A stretch of 64,000 bases of DNA. It comes from Tilletiopsis washingtonensis (taxonomy: Eukaryota; Basidiomycota; Exobasidiomycetes; Entylomatales). The translations under genes and the position numbers were made by a program. Below the pieces are notes generated by a model. It did no database searches, was not told where the DNA came from, and saw nothing but the letters and a program-made list of their open reading frames with translations. Shown here in pieces: positions 9,859 through 21,666 of the stretch. The number at the start of each line of letters is the position of its first letter. The first letter of the stretch is position 1. The DNA lies in the NCBI RefSeq assembly GCF_003144115.1, contig NW_020312024.1, positions 259,839 to 323,838 on the forward strand, given 5' to 3'.

Positions 9859-12800
9859 ATGTCCGAGAAGGGCGCGTACCTGGCGCCCGCGCCGCCGCCG
9901 TATCGCTTCCACCAAGTCTCGCCCACGCCCTCCTCCTCGCGCCCCGTCTCGCGGCCCTCGTCGCCGCCGCACGGCGGCTCGCTGCCCTCGCCGCTGCCCG
10001 CACGCGGCGGGAGCGGCGGCGTCGGCGGTGGCGGCGGCGCCAGCACGGCGGGCAGCATGGCCGCCGGCGGCCTGGCGCAGCTGCCGCGCCTGGCGCACGC
10101 CTGTGCCGCGCTGCTGCTGCGCCGCTGGAAGAGCGTCCTCTTCATCGCCCTCTTTGGCACGCTTGCCGCGTTTGGCATGTTCGGCGCCATGTGGACCGAG
10201 TGGCGCGAGATGACCTACTACCGGTGAGTGTGGGCGGCGAGGCGAGTCAAGCTGGGCATGCGCGAGGGCGGCCGGCTGCTGCCCACTCGGCTGCAGCGCG
10301 CGAGTCAAACTGAGCATGGGCGAAGGTGGCCGTCTGCTGCCCACTCGGCTGCAGCGCGCGAGTCAAACTGAGCATGGGCGAAGGTGGCCGCCTGCGGTCC
10401 ATTTGGCTGCAGCGCGCGAGCAAAGCCGGGCACGGCGAGGCGGCCGGCTGCTGTCCATTCGGCTGCAGCGCACTCGCCCTGAGCAGTGTGCATGCTGGCG
10501 CACAGAGGCTTCTGCTGGCGGTAGCAGCAGGCAGGAGCAGCGCACCCGCACTCGCTGCTTCTCGTGCTGACGCGCCCCACAGCGTCGACCCATACCCGAC
10601 GCTCGTGCCCTCTCGGCCACCCGGCTCGCCCGCCAACGCCGCGGCCGCGCCGCTGGGGCAGCCGACGACGCGGCCGATCAAGCCCGTGCCCAAGTTCGGC
10701 GCCTGTCCGGGCCCCAAGAGCGGCGTGCCGATCCCCCTCTCGCCGCTGCAGTGGTACGCGTCGCCCGAGTCGCACCCCATTCCGCTCGTCGGCTCGTACG
10801 CGGCCGTGGGCATGGATCCGACGCGCTGCCTCACCTACCGCGACCGCTACTCGATGTACACCGACGAGGCCCTCGGCATCACCTACCGCACCGACGTGGA
10901 TGATGAGATTGAGGAGGCAAAGGCAAAGAAGAAGCAGATGTACGACGACGATCCGGACAATCTCAAGCCGACGGCCTCGAGCAGCGCCGCGCCAAACGTC
11001 ATCACCGGCGGCCAGCCGGCGTTCATGGGCAAGCCGGGCAGCAAGGATCCGAACTCGCGCAAGCATGCGCAGGAGGCCGCCAGCCGCAGCGCCAACGCCG
11101 CGGCAAAGGCCGCGGCGTCCATCAGCGCCGGCGGCAAGAGCAACAAGAACTACAAGCGGCCCCTCGTCGGCTTCAACGCCACGGACCCGCTCTTCGGCCC
11201 GCGCAAGCCGGCCAAGATGCACGAGGGCGAGTGGGAGCGCTTCCTGCGGGACCGCGTCTGGAAGGCCAACCTGCGCTCGGAAGAGCTGGGCCCGATCTCC
11301 TTTCCGGACTGGCGCGCGCTGATGGATGCCTGCTTTGAGAAGCGCGAGCGGGAACGAGGGCGCGCGGGCGGTGTGGATGCGTTTGATCCGGCGAGCCAGC
11401 CGCTGGCGGACACGATTGCGCAGGAGATGCTCGACGACGACGTGCCGCCCAAGTTCAAGACGAATCCGGACACGAAGCGCACGGCACTGGTGATGCGCAG
11501 CTATGAAGGCTATGTCTGGGTGAGTTGCGGGCGCGCGCAGGCTGAGGCGCAGCGAAATGGGGGGCGGAGCGTGCGCTGACGAGTGACGGGCTGCTCAGCG
11601 CGAAGACGACATTCTCAACATGCGCGCCCTGATTGCCGAGCTGTCCCTCAACAACCCGCACACGCCGTACGACATTCGCATCCTCGTCGAGGTGCACGGC
11701 CGGCATCTGTCGGTGTTTACGAGCGAGTGGGACCGCCTCAACGTGCTGCGCTCCAGTGTGCCGCGCGAGTTCTGGGGCATGGTGGAGCTGTGGACCGAGG
11801 ATGAAATGTGTGCCCTCTACCCGGGACTGCCGGGCAAGTTCCTGAACCACATGATCGCACAGAGGTGAGTTGCGCTGTCCCGCGGCTTGACGTGCGGCCG
11901 AGCTGCGGCAGAGGCGGTGGGCGCTGACACCCGCCTTGCCCGCGCGCAGCTCGTACCGCTCGTGCCTCATGGCGCTGCAGAAGTTCTACCTCGACCACCA
12001 GGAGTACGACTTTGTGTACAACTGGGAGATGGACGTGCGCTACATTGGCAACTACCTCGACTACTTTGAGGGCGTCGAGGGTGCGTAGCAGCTTCTCCGT
12101 TGCTTCTCGCACCGCCGCAGCGAGACGCTGACACGCCGCTCTGCCGTGCTGCAGAGTACGCGCGCAACGAGCCGCTCAACGTCGGCATGGACAAGTACGA
12201 CAGCTGGTTCGTGCGCAACGTGACGGTGTCGGAGGAGAACTGGGGCAACAACGAGACGCTGCAGGTGGGGCGCGGCGAGGAGGCCGACCTCATCACGCTC
12301 GGCCCCATCTTCGATCCGCGTGGCAGCGGCTGGTTCTGGGAGTACGATGTGCAGAGTGAGTGGGAGGACGAGGAGTGCGCTGCACGCAGGTGAGGGGGAG
12401 CGCGCTCACATGCTCTCGCCACAGACTACCCCAACGGCGAGGGCACGCATCGCCGCGCCTCGATCGGCACCAACATGCGCATGTCGCGCTCGCTGCTCGA
12501 CGCCATGAATGTGGTGAATGCCGAGGCGAAAAAGTCGCTGCACTGCGAGGCGTGGCCCACGACGCTCGTGCTGCACTCGCAGCTGCCCAGCTCGCACGAG
12601 CACAGCTTCTACCCCGAGGCCGGCTTCACACACAACCTGCCGCTGCCCTTCAAGGGCGTCTTTGCGCCGCACCCCGTCTACTTCCGCCACTACTGGGACG
12701 CAGAGGTGCTGCATGCCCGCATCAACAGACCCGACTTCTACAAAAAGGCAAACGAAAAGGTCATGCGCGACAGTGCCTTCTAGTGAGTGTGCACGTCGGC

Positions 12801-13021
12801 GCGCCGAAGGGGGAGCCAGGCTGACGCAAGCGCCAACGCGTGCCCTCTTGCCTCCAGCTACGACGGAGCACATGCAAAGGAGATCTACGTCGGCTGGAAG
12901 GAGCGGGACGACGTGTGCCGGGCGCCCGTGCTGCTGCATCCCATCAAGCGCGTCGTGAGTCTGTGCTGCCGAGCACGTGGCTCTGCCGCTCCACTCACGC
13001 CCTCGCCCCCCGCAGGACTGA
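9859..13021 (+). CDS. DUF3405 family protein, single-pass membrane protein
   Basis: Exons 9859-10223, 10583-11519, 11599-11864, 11950-12080, 12155-12355, 12425-12782, 12858-12954 and 13016-13021 give 786 residues ending KRVD. Phases agree at all seven junctions. DUF3405 is a conserved fungal family of unknown, glycosyltransferase-like character. Signature segments: MRSYEGYVWREDDILNMRAL, DIRILVEVHG, VPREFWGMVELWTE, and YDFVYNWEMDVRYIGNY (acidic motif). An N-terminal Pro/Ser/Gly-rich tail is followed by one hydrophobic segment (VLFIALFGTLAAFGMFGAMW, about residues 93-112), which fits a type II Golgi-like membrane anchor; that location is inference. Intron 1 is long (359 nt) because it holds a 58-bp minisatellite. 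The last exon codes only Asp and the stop. Confidence 0.88.
10242..10473 (+). repeat. 58-bp minisatellite, four copies, inside DUF3405 intron 1
   Basis: Units start at 10242, 10300, 10358 and 10416 and share GCGAGTCAA...GAGCATGGGCGAAGG...CGGCTGCAGCGC. Copies 1-3 are close; copy 4 is diverged and slightly shorter. The array is confined to the intron between donor 10224 and acceptor 10582. Confidence 0.92.
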
Positions 13022-13330
13022 GCGTCAAGCGGCGATGCGCGTGCCGCCATCGCAGGACGCATCCTGCGCTTCTCGCTTCCCTTCCCTGCTACGTGGTGAT
13101 GCCTTCACGAACCCCTCGCTGTGGCCTCTTCCTTTGTCCCCCCTTGCCCCTGCCCCCTCCCATCCTACAGTTCCCCATCTCGTCTCCCCCTACCCTCTCT
13201 TCACGTGTGCCCTCACCGTCGACACTGCCTCCAAGTCGCTGCCTCGTGCGACCAAATGCAAACATACAGCTCTCTCGGCCCCGATGCGCGCCCTGTGCAA
13301 AGGGATGTATGGAGAACGCGGAGCGGCGGA
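13022..13330. other. Short convergent intergenic region
   Basis: 309 bp between the DUF3405 stop and the Fmp32-like stop, with C-rich runs. No gene is seen. Confidence 0.65.
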
Positions 13331-14289
13331 TCACCGGAACATGCGCAGATAGGCTGCGGAAGGGAGAGGAGTGAGCTGCAGCCCATGCAACGCCGGACAG
13401 ACGGGGCGAGCGCACCAAGAAGTAGCTGCAAGGGAGGGGAGCATCAGCGACGCGTGCGGCAGCGCGAGGCACGCAGGCAGCACTCACCGCGCCCTGTCCA
13501 CCGCCAAGTCCGCAGCCGGCAAGTCTTCGACGTCAGCTCTGGCCTTCTTTCCACGACTCCACATCTGTGGACGCACCGCACCCGTCGCCACACCCGTGAG
13601 CGTCTGCAGCACGTTGAACTTTGCACTCTGGATGCTCGTGCGCAGCGTTGCAATCTCCGACTCGATGCGCGTGTCGACCTCTTTGATCTTGAGGGCGTGC
13701 ACGGAAGACTCGTCTCGGATGCGGCCTGCACACCGAACAAATTCAGCACAAGCAAGCGGGGCGCGCTGGCGAGGAGAGCAAGAGCTTGGCGCCCGCGCGC
13801 GCGCGACGCACCCTTCTCGAGGTTGAGATCCAGCCGCACGCCGGCCGTGGTGCGCGTGATCTCCTCTCTGAGCTTCTGCTTCAGCTTCTCCACGTCGGCC
13901 ATGAGGCGCTCGTTTTCGCTCTTCATGAGGGCAAACTCGTTGCGCTCCAGCAGCTGGATCTCGCTCTTGAGGCGCGCAAAGTCGACCTTCTGCGAGTAGC
14001 GCCAGCGCTCGGCCTCTGCGCGCGGGATGAGCGACGCCTCGAGGTTCGCCACGGCCGACGAGACGGCCGCGTGCAGCGAGGCGACGAGCTCCGAGGCTTG
14101 CTGCCGCGTCAGGCCCGACGACTCGAGGCGCGCGACGAGGGCGTGCGTGTCGAAGTGCGAGGGCGGCGTGTGCATGTGCCGCGGCGAAGAGGGAGAGGTG
14201 GAGGCGAGCAGATGTGGACGCGGCCCGACGCTGCCGAGGCGAGCCGCGCGGGGCAGCGCGAGCGACGAGGGGCCGGCCCGCAGAAGCAT
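13331..14289 (-). CDS. Fmp32/MCUR1 (DUF1640, CCDC90) family mitochondrial inner-membrane protein
   Basis: Proposed exons 14289-13812, 13725-13577, 13493-13488, 13425-13416 and 13353-13331 give 221 residues. The family forms coiled-coil inner-membrane proteins linked to respiratory complex assembly and, in animals, calcium uniporter regulation. The first 40 residues are Arg/Ser/Leu-rich without acids (MLLRAGPSSLALPRAARLG), a good presequence. The family opening FDTHALVARLESSGLTRQQA follows, then a coiled coil (LKSEIQLLERNEFALMKSEN). The spliced C-terminus TGVATGAGALLLAYLRMFR matches the expected last membrane helix and tail. A 6-nt exon (Gly-Ala) and a 10-nt exon are required for it. A 5'-UTR intron at about 14410-14334 is also likely. 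The N-terminal three quarters are firm; the micro-exon part is inferred. Confidence 0.82.
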
Positions 14290-15224
14290 GGCGGATGAGG
14301 CTGGAGAGAGAGAGACGGGGTGAGGGTGACGCGCTGTGGGGATGACGAGAGTCAGGAGCCAGGCGCCGCCATGCTGCTCGTCGTCGGCGTGGGTGCACGG
14401 CGGCACTCACTCCACCGCCGCCCGCTCCCCGCACGCGCTGACTAAGCACAGCGGCCACCGCATCGTTGCCCATCGTGTCCTCGCTTGTCTGCCCACCGGA
14501 GGGCGCTGCTTTTGCTTCCAAAATGCTTGAGTCGTGTGTCTTTGACAAGCCTCAAGGTCCCTGCAGCGTGTGTTGAGGCAGGCATGTGGCCTGGCGCGGT
14601 GGACGATGCATGTGCGCACCACCCGTTCGCAGAGCTGGAGCTGCATGCTGGACGTGCGGCGCTCCGCCTGGCTTCATCATCCGAGACATTATTTGCCTGC
14701 CTGCTGTCAGGCTCAGCGATGCTCCAGGTGCAGGTACACAGCATCCCTGGCTGCGCTCCATCACGGTCGCGGTGGCCGTCAGGGGGATGCCTGCAGCTGG
14801 CGCGCTGGCGGTGATGAGCTCCGAGCATGGCCCGGGCGCAGCCGAATACAACTTGCGGCGCGAGAGTACAAGCCACGCGGTGCCGAATATAGCTTCGGCA
14901 CCCTGCTGCGCGCGTCTCGATTCAAGTTCGCTGCGCGCGCCGCTCGGAGCTGGAAGCTCTGGCCGAGGTGCCGCCTCGAAGGCACGACTTGCTTCTGCTC
15001 CACCCCATCACCTCGACGAGCTCCTCAGCTAGCAGCGCAAGGGCAGCACCACGCCGCTCTGCTCCTCTCCGCGGCGCTCCGCCTACACTACGCCGCTGCT
15101 TCTGCCAAACGTCAGCACCGCCCTCGCCTGCTCGCACCTGCACCGCCGGCGCAGCACGCAAGTGCACCGCCTCTCCGGCTCCATCTCGTCCATTGCTGCA
15201 GCCCATCGAGGCACGCAGGGCAAG
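14290..15224. other. Divergent intergenic region Fmp32-like / VPS10
   Basis: 935 bp. Contains a probable 5'-UTR intron of the minus-strand gene (14410-14334). No other gene or RNA is recognised. Confidence 0.6.
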
Positions 15225-18200
15225 ATGCGAGCCTCCTCTTCTCTCCGGCTAGTGCTCGGCGTGCTGTGCTGTGCGCTTCTCGGCGCCCTGGCTGCATCGC
15301 CTCCACCGCAGGCAAAGACGACGCGCTTCGGCGCCCTGCCGGCGGCGCTCGTCTACTTCCCCGACTCGCCCGTCGTGCTGTATCACGATGCGGCGCACGG
15401 CGTGGTGCATCGCAGTGCGGACGAGGGCGCCACTTGGAAGACGGTCGACGGGAGCACGGGGGCGCCCAACAAGGGAGAGGTCGCCATGGTCGTGCTGCAT
15501 CCCGGGGATCGGACTACGGTGAGTGACTGGCCAGGACGAGGCGGGTGAGAGATGGAGGCCTCTCTGGATGCAAACAGAAGCCGTGCGTTGTTCATGCTGG
15601 GCTATGCGGGCCAGGCGGCGCCACACTTAGCCGTGCGCCGTCTGAAACGGTGTGCTGCTCGAGCATTCTCGAGTGCACTCTCTCCCCAGGCCTTCTCAGT
15701 TCGCGAGAGTCACAGGGCCGGGTCGTCTCGTCGCGAGCAGTTGGAGCGTCAGAGTGCCGTGGCGCTTGAGCCATGGCTTCAGACGCGCTCGCTACCCGGT
15801 GTGCTCAGTGCGCCAGAGGCCTTTCTCGAGCCGAGTGTCTCAGCACAGCTCGTGCTCGATATGCCTCGTTCTGGAGCTCAAGAGACAGGCTTAACACTGC
15901 TGACTACTCTTGCATCAGGCCTTCATCCTGACCTCTGGCACGACGCACTACCGCACCTCGAACCGCGGCGAGAGCTGGCAGTCGTTCCGCGTGCCGCTGC
16001 CGCCGGCCACGCGCTCTGGCCCGCCGCTAGAGTTTAACCGCGATGAGCAGAATGGCGCCTCGCGCATCATCTATGCGGGCAAGAAGTGCAGCTCCTGGTC
16101 TCCGTGGGGACAGGCCATGTGTCACGACATCGTGGGTAGTGCCAGCGCGGCGCGGCTGGGGCACAGCGCCGCACGGGCCGCAGCAGCTGACACGCGATGC
16201 GGCGCAGGCGTACTACACGCTCGACGGCTTCAAGACGGACCCAAAGCCGCTCATCGAGCTGCTCGTGCACTGCATGTGGGCCAAGGCCTCGCCCACCGTG
16301 GCGCTGCCGAAGGAGAAGATCGACCGCATCTACTGCATTGCGTGGGACGACTCGCCGACGGGCGGCGGCGTGAAGGTGTCGTCGCGCAGCGATGATCCCT
16401 CGCACCTGCTGCACTCGCGCGCGCCGGCGCTCGCCATGACGCGGCGCGCCGAGTCGGGAGCGCCGACGCGCCTCTTCTACTCCGACGACTTCTTTGCGAC
16501 GAAGACGCAGGTGACGATGGACCTGGGCCGCGATGCCAAGAACTTTGTCGGCCTCGGACCCTCGGGCTCGTACCTCGTGACCGCGCTGCGCGACATCTCC
16601 TCGTCTACGGGCGGCAATGCAGGCAACGAGATGGCCATGTTTGTCTCGCGCAACGGACAGGACTGGACCAAGGCCAAGTTCCCACACGGCGCAGGGCTCA
16701 AGGAGGGCGCGTACACTGTCGTCGAGGGCACGACACACTCGCTCGTCGTCGACGTGCTCGATCCTTCCCTCGGCACAGGGCGGCTCTTCACGAGCGACTC
16801 GGAGGGCTCGCACTTTGTGCAGAGCCTCGACATGACGCACCGCAACTCGCGCGGCATCGTCGACTACGAGCACCTGCAGAACGTGCAGGGCGCCGCCATT
16901 GCCAACACCCAGACGGGCGGCTTCGGAGAGGAGAAGGTGCGCAGCAAGGCGACGTGGGACGACGGCAGCCGCTGGAGCCCGCTGCAGGCGCCCGACGGCA
17001 TGTGCAAGGGCCAGAAGCCGGTGAGTGCGGCCATGATCGCTGCGTCGTAGCGAGGCTAAGCGCATCCTCGCCGGCAGGAGGACTGCTCGCTGCACCTCTA
17101 CTCCGTGTCGCGCCTGCACAACTCGGGGCCCGTCTTCTCGTCGACGGCGCCCGGCTTCGTCATGGGCGTCGGCTCCGTCGGCAACCGGCTGCAGATGTAC
17201 GAGGAGTGCGACACCTTCCTCTCCACGGATGCGGGCCGCTCGTGGAAGCGCGTGGCGCAGGATGCGCACAAGTACGAGTTCGGCGACCAGGGCGGCATCC
17301 TCGTGATCGTCAACGACGAGCAAATGACGGACCACGTCAAGTTCAGCCGCGACTTTGGCAAGACCTGGTGCGTGCCGCGGCGGCAGAGGGTGCGCTGTGC
17401 GACGCTGACCGCTCGCCTGCCAGGGAGGAGTTCAAGCTCGGCACGTCGATCATTGCCAAGCTCCTGACGACGGTGCCGGACAGCACGTCGCAGAAGTTTC
17501 TGCTGATCGGCACGCAGTCGCGCAAGGAGGCCGGCAGCGAGTTCCGCCACGTGGCCATCTTCCTCGACTTTGCGACGCAGAAGAAGCGCGTGTGCGACCG
17601 CAGCAAGGACATGGAGCGCTGGTACGCCGGCTCGGGCGCGCCCGACGCGGCGTCGCAGTGCCTCCTGGGCCACAAGCAGTGGTACCTGCGGCGCAAGCCC
17701 GACGCCGACTGTGCCGTGGGCGACAAGTTCAACGAGGTGCCGCCGCAGATGGAGGACTGTCCCTGCACCGACGCCGACTACGAGTGCGACTTTGGCTTCG
17801 TGGCCGCCGCCGACGGCTCGTGCAAGCCCAGCATGCCCGAGCACATTCCGGCCGAGGACTGCCGCGGCTCGAGCAAGACGTTCATGGGCTCGTCGGGCTA
17901 CCGCAAGATTCCCGGCGACACGTGCAAGGGCGGCAAGGTCAAGGACGGCAAGGTGGCCAAGCCGTGCGCCGAGGGCACCAAGCCCGAGAACGGCGAGGTG
18001 CTGACGCGCCACCACGAGTTCCCCGGCAAGGTGCTCGACCGCGCCTGGTTCTCCGACTCGCCCAACCTGCTCGTGCAGGTCTCCGACGGCTCCGTGTGGC
18101 AGTCGAACAACGACGGCTACACGTGGGTCAAGCCGGAGCTCAACGTCGACCTGCGCGACCCCGACGCGCGCTTCCTCACCATGGCGATGCACACGTACGA

Positions 18201-20647
18201 CAAGGCGCGCGCCTACCTCATCACGAGCGGCCGCCGCGTGCACTACACGTTCGACAGCGGGCGCACGTGGGACTACTTCAGCGCGCCCAACGACGCCAAC
18301 GGCCTCGGCATTCCGATCCTCGACTTCCATCCGGAGCGCAGCGACTGGCTGATCTGGACGGGCAGCAAGGACTGCACGGACGCGACGTCGAGCAGCTGCC
18401 ACACGAGCGCCTACTACACGCTCGACCAGGGCCGCACGTGGACGCTGCTGGACGACTACGTGCGCATCTGCTCGTGGGCGCGCGACGCCGCCTTCCACGT
18501 CGACACGTCGGCCATCATCTGCGAGTCGTACGCGACAAAGGAGGGCAACCAGAAGGCCTTTGGCGCCGACAATCCGCTGCAGCTCATCTGGGGCGCCAAC
18601 TACTACTCGCGCAAGGAGACGCTCTTTCCGGCCGTGATCGGCTTTGCGACGTTTGAGGAGTTCCTCGTCGTCGCCGAGCTCGTGCCCAAGAGCGACGCCG
18701 TCGCGCTCAAGGTGTCGCTCGACGGGCGCATCTTTGCGCCCGCGCAGTTCCCGCCCAACACGCGCATCGACAACTCGCGCGCCTACACGGTGCTCGACTC
18801 GGTCACCAAGGCCATCTTCCTGCACGTCACGACGCACGCCACGCCCGGCTCGCCGTGGGGCGCCATCTTCAAGAGCAACTCGGTGAGCAGCCCTGTGCCG
18901 TACGCCTCGCTTGCCACGCTCACCCCTTGCCCAGAACGGCACGTACTTTGCCCTCTCGCTCGACCACGTGAACCGCAACGACCAGGGCTACGCCGACTTT
19001 GAGAAGATGCTCGGCCTCGACGGCATTGCGCTCGTCAATGTCGTGGGCAACGCCGACGACGCGTCCGTGTCGGGCAAGAAGGAGCTGCAGACGCGCATCA
19101 CGCACAACGACGGCGGCAAGTGGAAGGAGCTCATCCCGCCCGTGCGCGACGTCAACGGGCAGCCGTACGAGTGCAACAGCGTCGGCTGCAGCCTGCACCT
19201 GCACGGCTACTCGGAGCGCGACGACCCGCAGGCGCTGTACAGCAGCCCCACGGCCGTCGGCATCATGCTCGGCGTGGGCAACGTGGGCAAGTCGCTCAAG
19301 CCGTACGCCGACTGCGACACGTTCATGACGCGCGACGGCGGCTTTTCGTGGGAGGAGGTGCACAAGGACGCGCACAAGTGGGAGTTTGGCGACCAGGGCT
19401 CCATCATCCTGCTCGTCAACGACGAGGCGCCCACCGACGTCGTCCTCTACTCGCTCGACGAGGGCAAGACGTGGAAGAGCCACAGCATCGGGCAGAAGCT
19501 GCGTGTGCAGAGCATCATGACCGTGCCCGAGGACACGCACCGCAAGTTTGTCCTGCTCGGCACGTCGCCCGGCACGCAGGAGCGCACCCTCGCCGTGCAC
19601 CTCGACTTCTCCACCCTGCAGCGGCGCAAGTGTGAGCAGCGCGGGCCACGTGTGTGAGAGGCGCCGCTGACCGCCTCCCTCCAGGCGAGCTGGACCCGCG
19701 GCGGCCCGAGCAGGACGACTTTGAGCTGTGGAGCCCGAGCGAGGAGCGCGAGGAGCCCTGCCTCTTTGGCCGCCAGGTGAGAGGCAGCGCGAGCCGCGCA
19801 CAGCTGCGGCTGCTGACGCGTCTCTCCGCCAGACGTACTACTACCGGCGCAAGCCGCGCGCCGACTGCTACGTCGGCCAGGTGCTCGTGCAGCCGCACGA
19901 GGTGCGCAAGAACTGCTCCTGCACGGCGGCCGACTTCGAGTGCGAGTTCAACCACTACCTCGACCCCGACGGCTCGGGGCGCTGCCTGCCGTACAGCAAC
20001 ACGGCGCTGCTGCCGGCGCACATCGAGGAGCAGTGCGACGCCGACGGCGGGCAGGACTACTGGTACGAGCGCACGTCGGTGCGCAAGGTGCCGTACTCGA
20101 CGTGCGACGGCGGCCCGCGCCCCGACCACGGCAAGCAGCACACGTGCCCCGCCAGCTTCCGGCGCCACGGCTTCTTCTGGTGGACCACCGTGCTGCTCTC
20201 GCCGTTTGGCCTCGCCGCGCTGGTGGGCATCTGGTGGCAGAAGAAGCACCGCGGCGGGTGAGTCCCGCTCTGCCTCCTGCGGTACACCGCTGACGCCCTT
20301 CGCCTCGCAGCGCCATCCGGCTGCCCGACGCGCGCGACTACGTCGACGGCAACGTCGTCGACACGCTCGCCTCGATTCCCTCGTTCGTCGTGGGCGTGGC
20401 GCACATCGTCATCATCAAGGTGCTCGACATTGCCGAGGAGATGCCGTGGGTGCGGCGGCAGCTGGGCCGCATGCGCGGCTACGGCGGCACGCCGTACGGC
20501 CGCGGCGGCAGCTATGGCGGCTACAGGTGAGTGCCGAGGAGCCTCGCCGCGCTGCCTTTGCTGACGGATCCCGCGTGCAGCAACCTCTCGACAGAAGAGG
20601 ACGCCGCGATTCTGGGCGGCTACGGCGACGACGACGAGGCGCGGTGA
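15225..20647 (+). CDS. VPS10: Vacuolar protein sorting receptor Vps10 (sortilin family)
   Basis: Ten exons: 15225-15518, 15919-16131, 16208-17020, 17078-17367, 17424-18882, 18935-19631, 19685-19776, 19833-20257, 20311-20526 and 20581-20647. They give 1,521 residues, close to the yeast length. Vps10 carries carboxypeptidase Y-type cargo from the late Golgi to the endosome and is recycled by retromer. Signal peptide at 1-24. Two Vps10 beta-propeller and 10CC modules are visible, with repeated DxGxxW (Asp-box-like) motifs such as NRGESW, DAGRSW, NDGYTW, DSGRTW, DQGRTW and DEGKTW, and paired HKYEFGDQG and HKWEFGDQG. One membrane helix near 1400-1420 ([17 protein letters not shown]) is followed by a tail of about 100 residues with an acidic EEDAAIL element near the end, suited to adaptor sorting. 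Intron 1 is 400 nt, far longer than the others. Confidence 0.95.
15519..15918 (+). other. Long intron 1 of VPS10
   Basis: Donor GTGAGT at 15519; branch-like CTGAC about 20 nt before the acceptor CAG ending at 15918. At 400 nt it is about six times the local intron size. I see no coding exon or RNA in it. Confidence 0.75.
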
Positions 20648-20799
20648 GCCCGCGCTACGCCGTGGCCCACCTCGCACGAAATGCAAATCTATAGATGCTC
20701 AGACGGACGTGTCGCATTGCCTGCTCTCCCAGCTGCCTGCCTGCAACCGAGCCTCAGCAGAGGCTCATTGCGCAGCAGCATGCCCGCCGACTCACCCGC

Positions 20800-21666
20800 C
20801 TACTCCTTGTCCTGCTTCTCGCCCGCGGCCGCATCGACGCGGTCGAGCGCCTTCTGCACAACGCCGACGGCCTCTTTCCGCTTCTTCCTGCTCTCCTCGC
20901 TCGGCACGCTGATGCCGTCGAGTTTGAGCAGGGCGCGCAGCAGCAGCTCGGCGAGGCGCTTCTGCGTCTTGCCGCGCGCCTCGCTCGGACTCGACGGCGG
21001 CGGCTGATGTGCGCAGAAGGCCTCGACGTCGGGCAGCAGCGTCGTCGTGACGCCGGCGAGGACGGCGTCGATGCGGGCGGCGATGCTCGCCTCGCTCTCC
21101 TCCTCTGGCGGCGCCGCGGCCTCGGCGGGCGGCGGCGGCGGCAGGCGCGAGCCGGCCTTGTCGCCCGACGACGTCGGCGAGACGAGCGTGAGCTTGCTGC
21201 CATCGCGCAGGCCGTAGTGGCCCAGCGGCAGGCGCTCGTCGCGCAGGATGAAGCCATTGCTGATCAGCTTGAGCTCCTCATACGGCACGCCCGTCTGTGC
21301 GGTGAGGTGCGCCTTGAGGATGCCCAGGGTCGCTGGCGGAGCGGACGGCAGGTTGATGGACAGCCTGGAACGCATACAGTCAGCGTTGCCCTGCGAGTCG
21401 CGACTGCCACCACAGCGCCGACGCCTCATGCCACCGAGCACAGCACATGCTTTGGGCCACGGAAGCTGACGACTCAGGGCCGCCACTCACCTGTTGCGTC
21501 CCCAGACGACAGTGAGCTGCGTGACGGGCGGCGCGTCCTGGCCGTGCGGCAGCTGTGCGCCGCGGCCGCGCGACGAGCCGGGCGCGCCGGCGGCGGCGCT
21601 GTCGTCGCCGAAGCCGTCGCCCATGGCCGACTGCAGCTTGTTCCACTGCGTCGAGAACCACGCCAT
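20800..21666 (-). CDS. BAG-domain Hsp70 co-chaperone with ubiquitin-like domain
   Basis: Exons 21666-21491 and 21364-20800 give 246 residues. BAG proteins act as nucleotide exchange factors for Hsp70. The N-terminal half is ubiquitin-like: QLTVVWGRNR-LSINLPSAP, then TLGILKAHLTAQTGVPYEEL, LISNGFILRDERLPLGHYGL and DGSKLTLV. The C-terminal half is a three-helix BAG region (ASIAARIDAVLAGVTTTLLP ... LAELLLRALLKLDGISVPSE ... RKKRKEAVGVVQKALDRVDA). The layout is that of animal BAG1 and the fission yeast Bag101/102 proteins. No membrane segment is seen. It converges on VPS10 with 152 bp between stop codons and lies downstream of the GMC gene on the same strand. Confidence 0.85.

Noticed and set aside
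9045-10313. 422-codon open frame upstream of and overlapping the DUF3405 start
   Set aside because: Arg/Ala composition, no motif, and it runs through the real start of the DUF3405 gene in another frame.
17098-18978. 626-codon open frame antisense to VPS10
   Set aside because: Val/Arg/Ala-rich shadow of the conserved Vps10 domain; no family resemblance.
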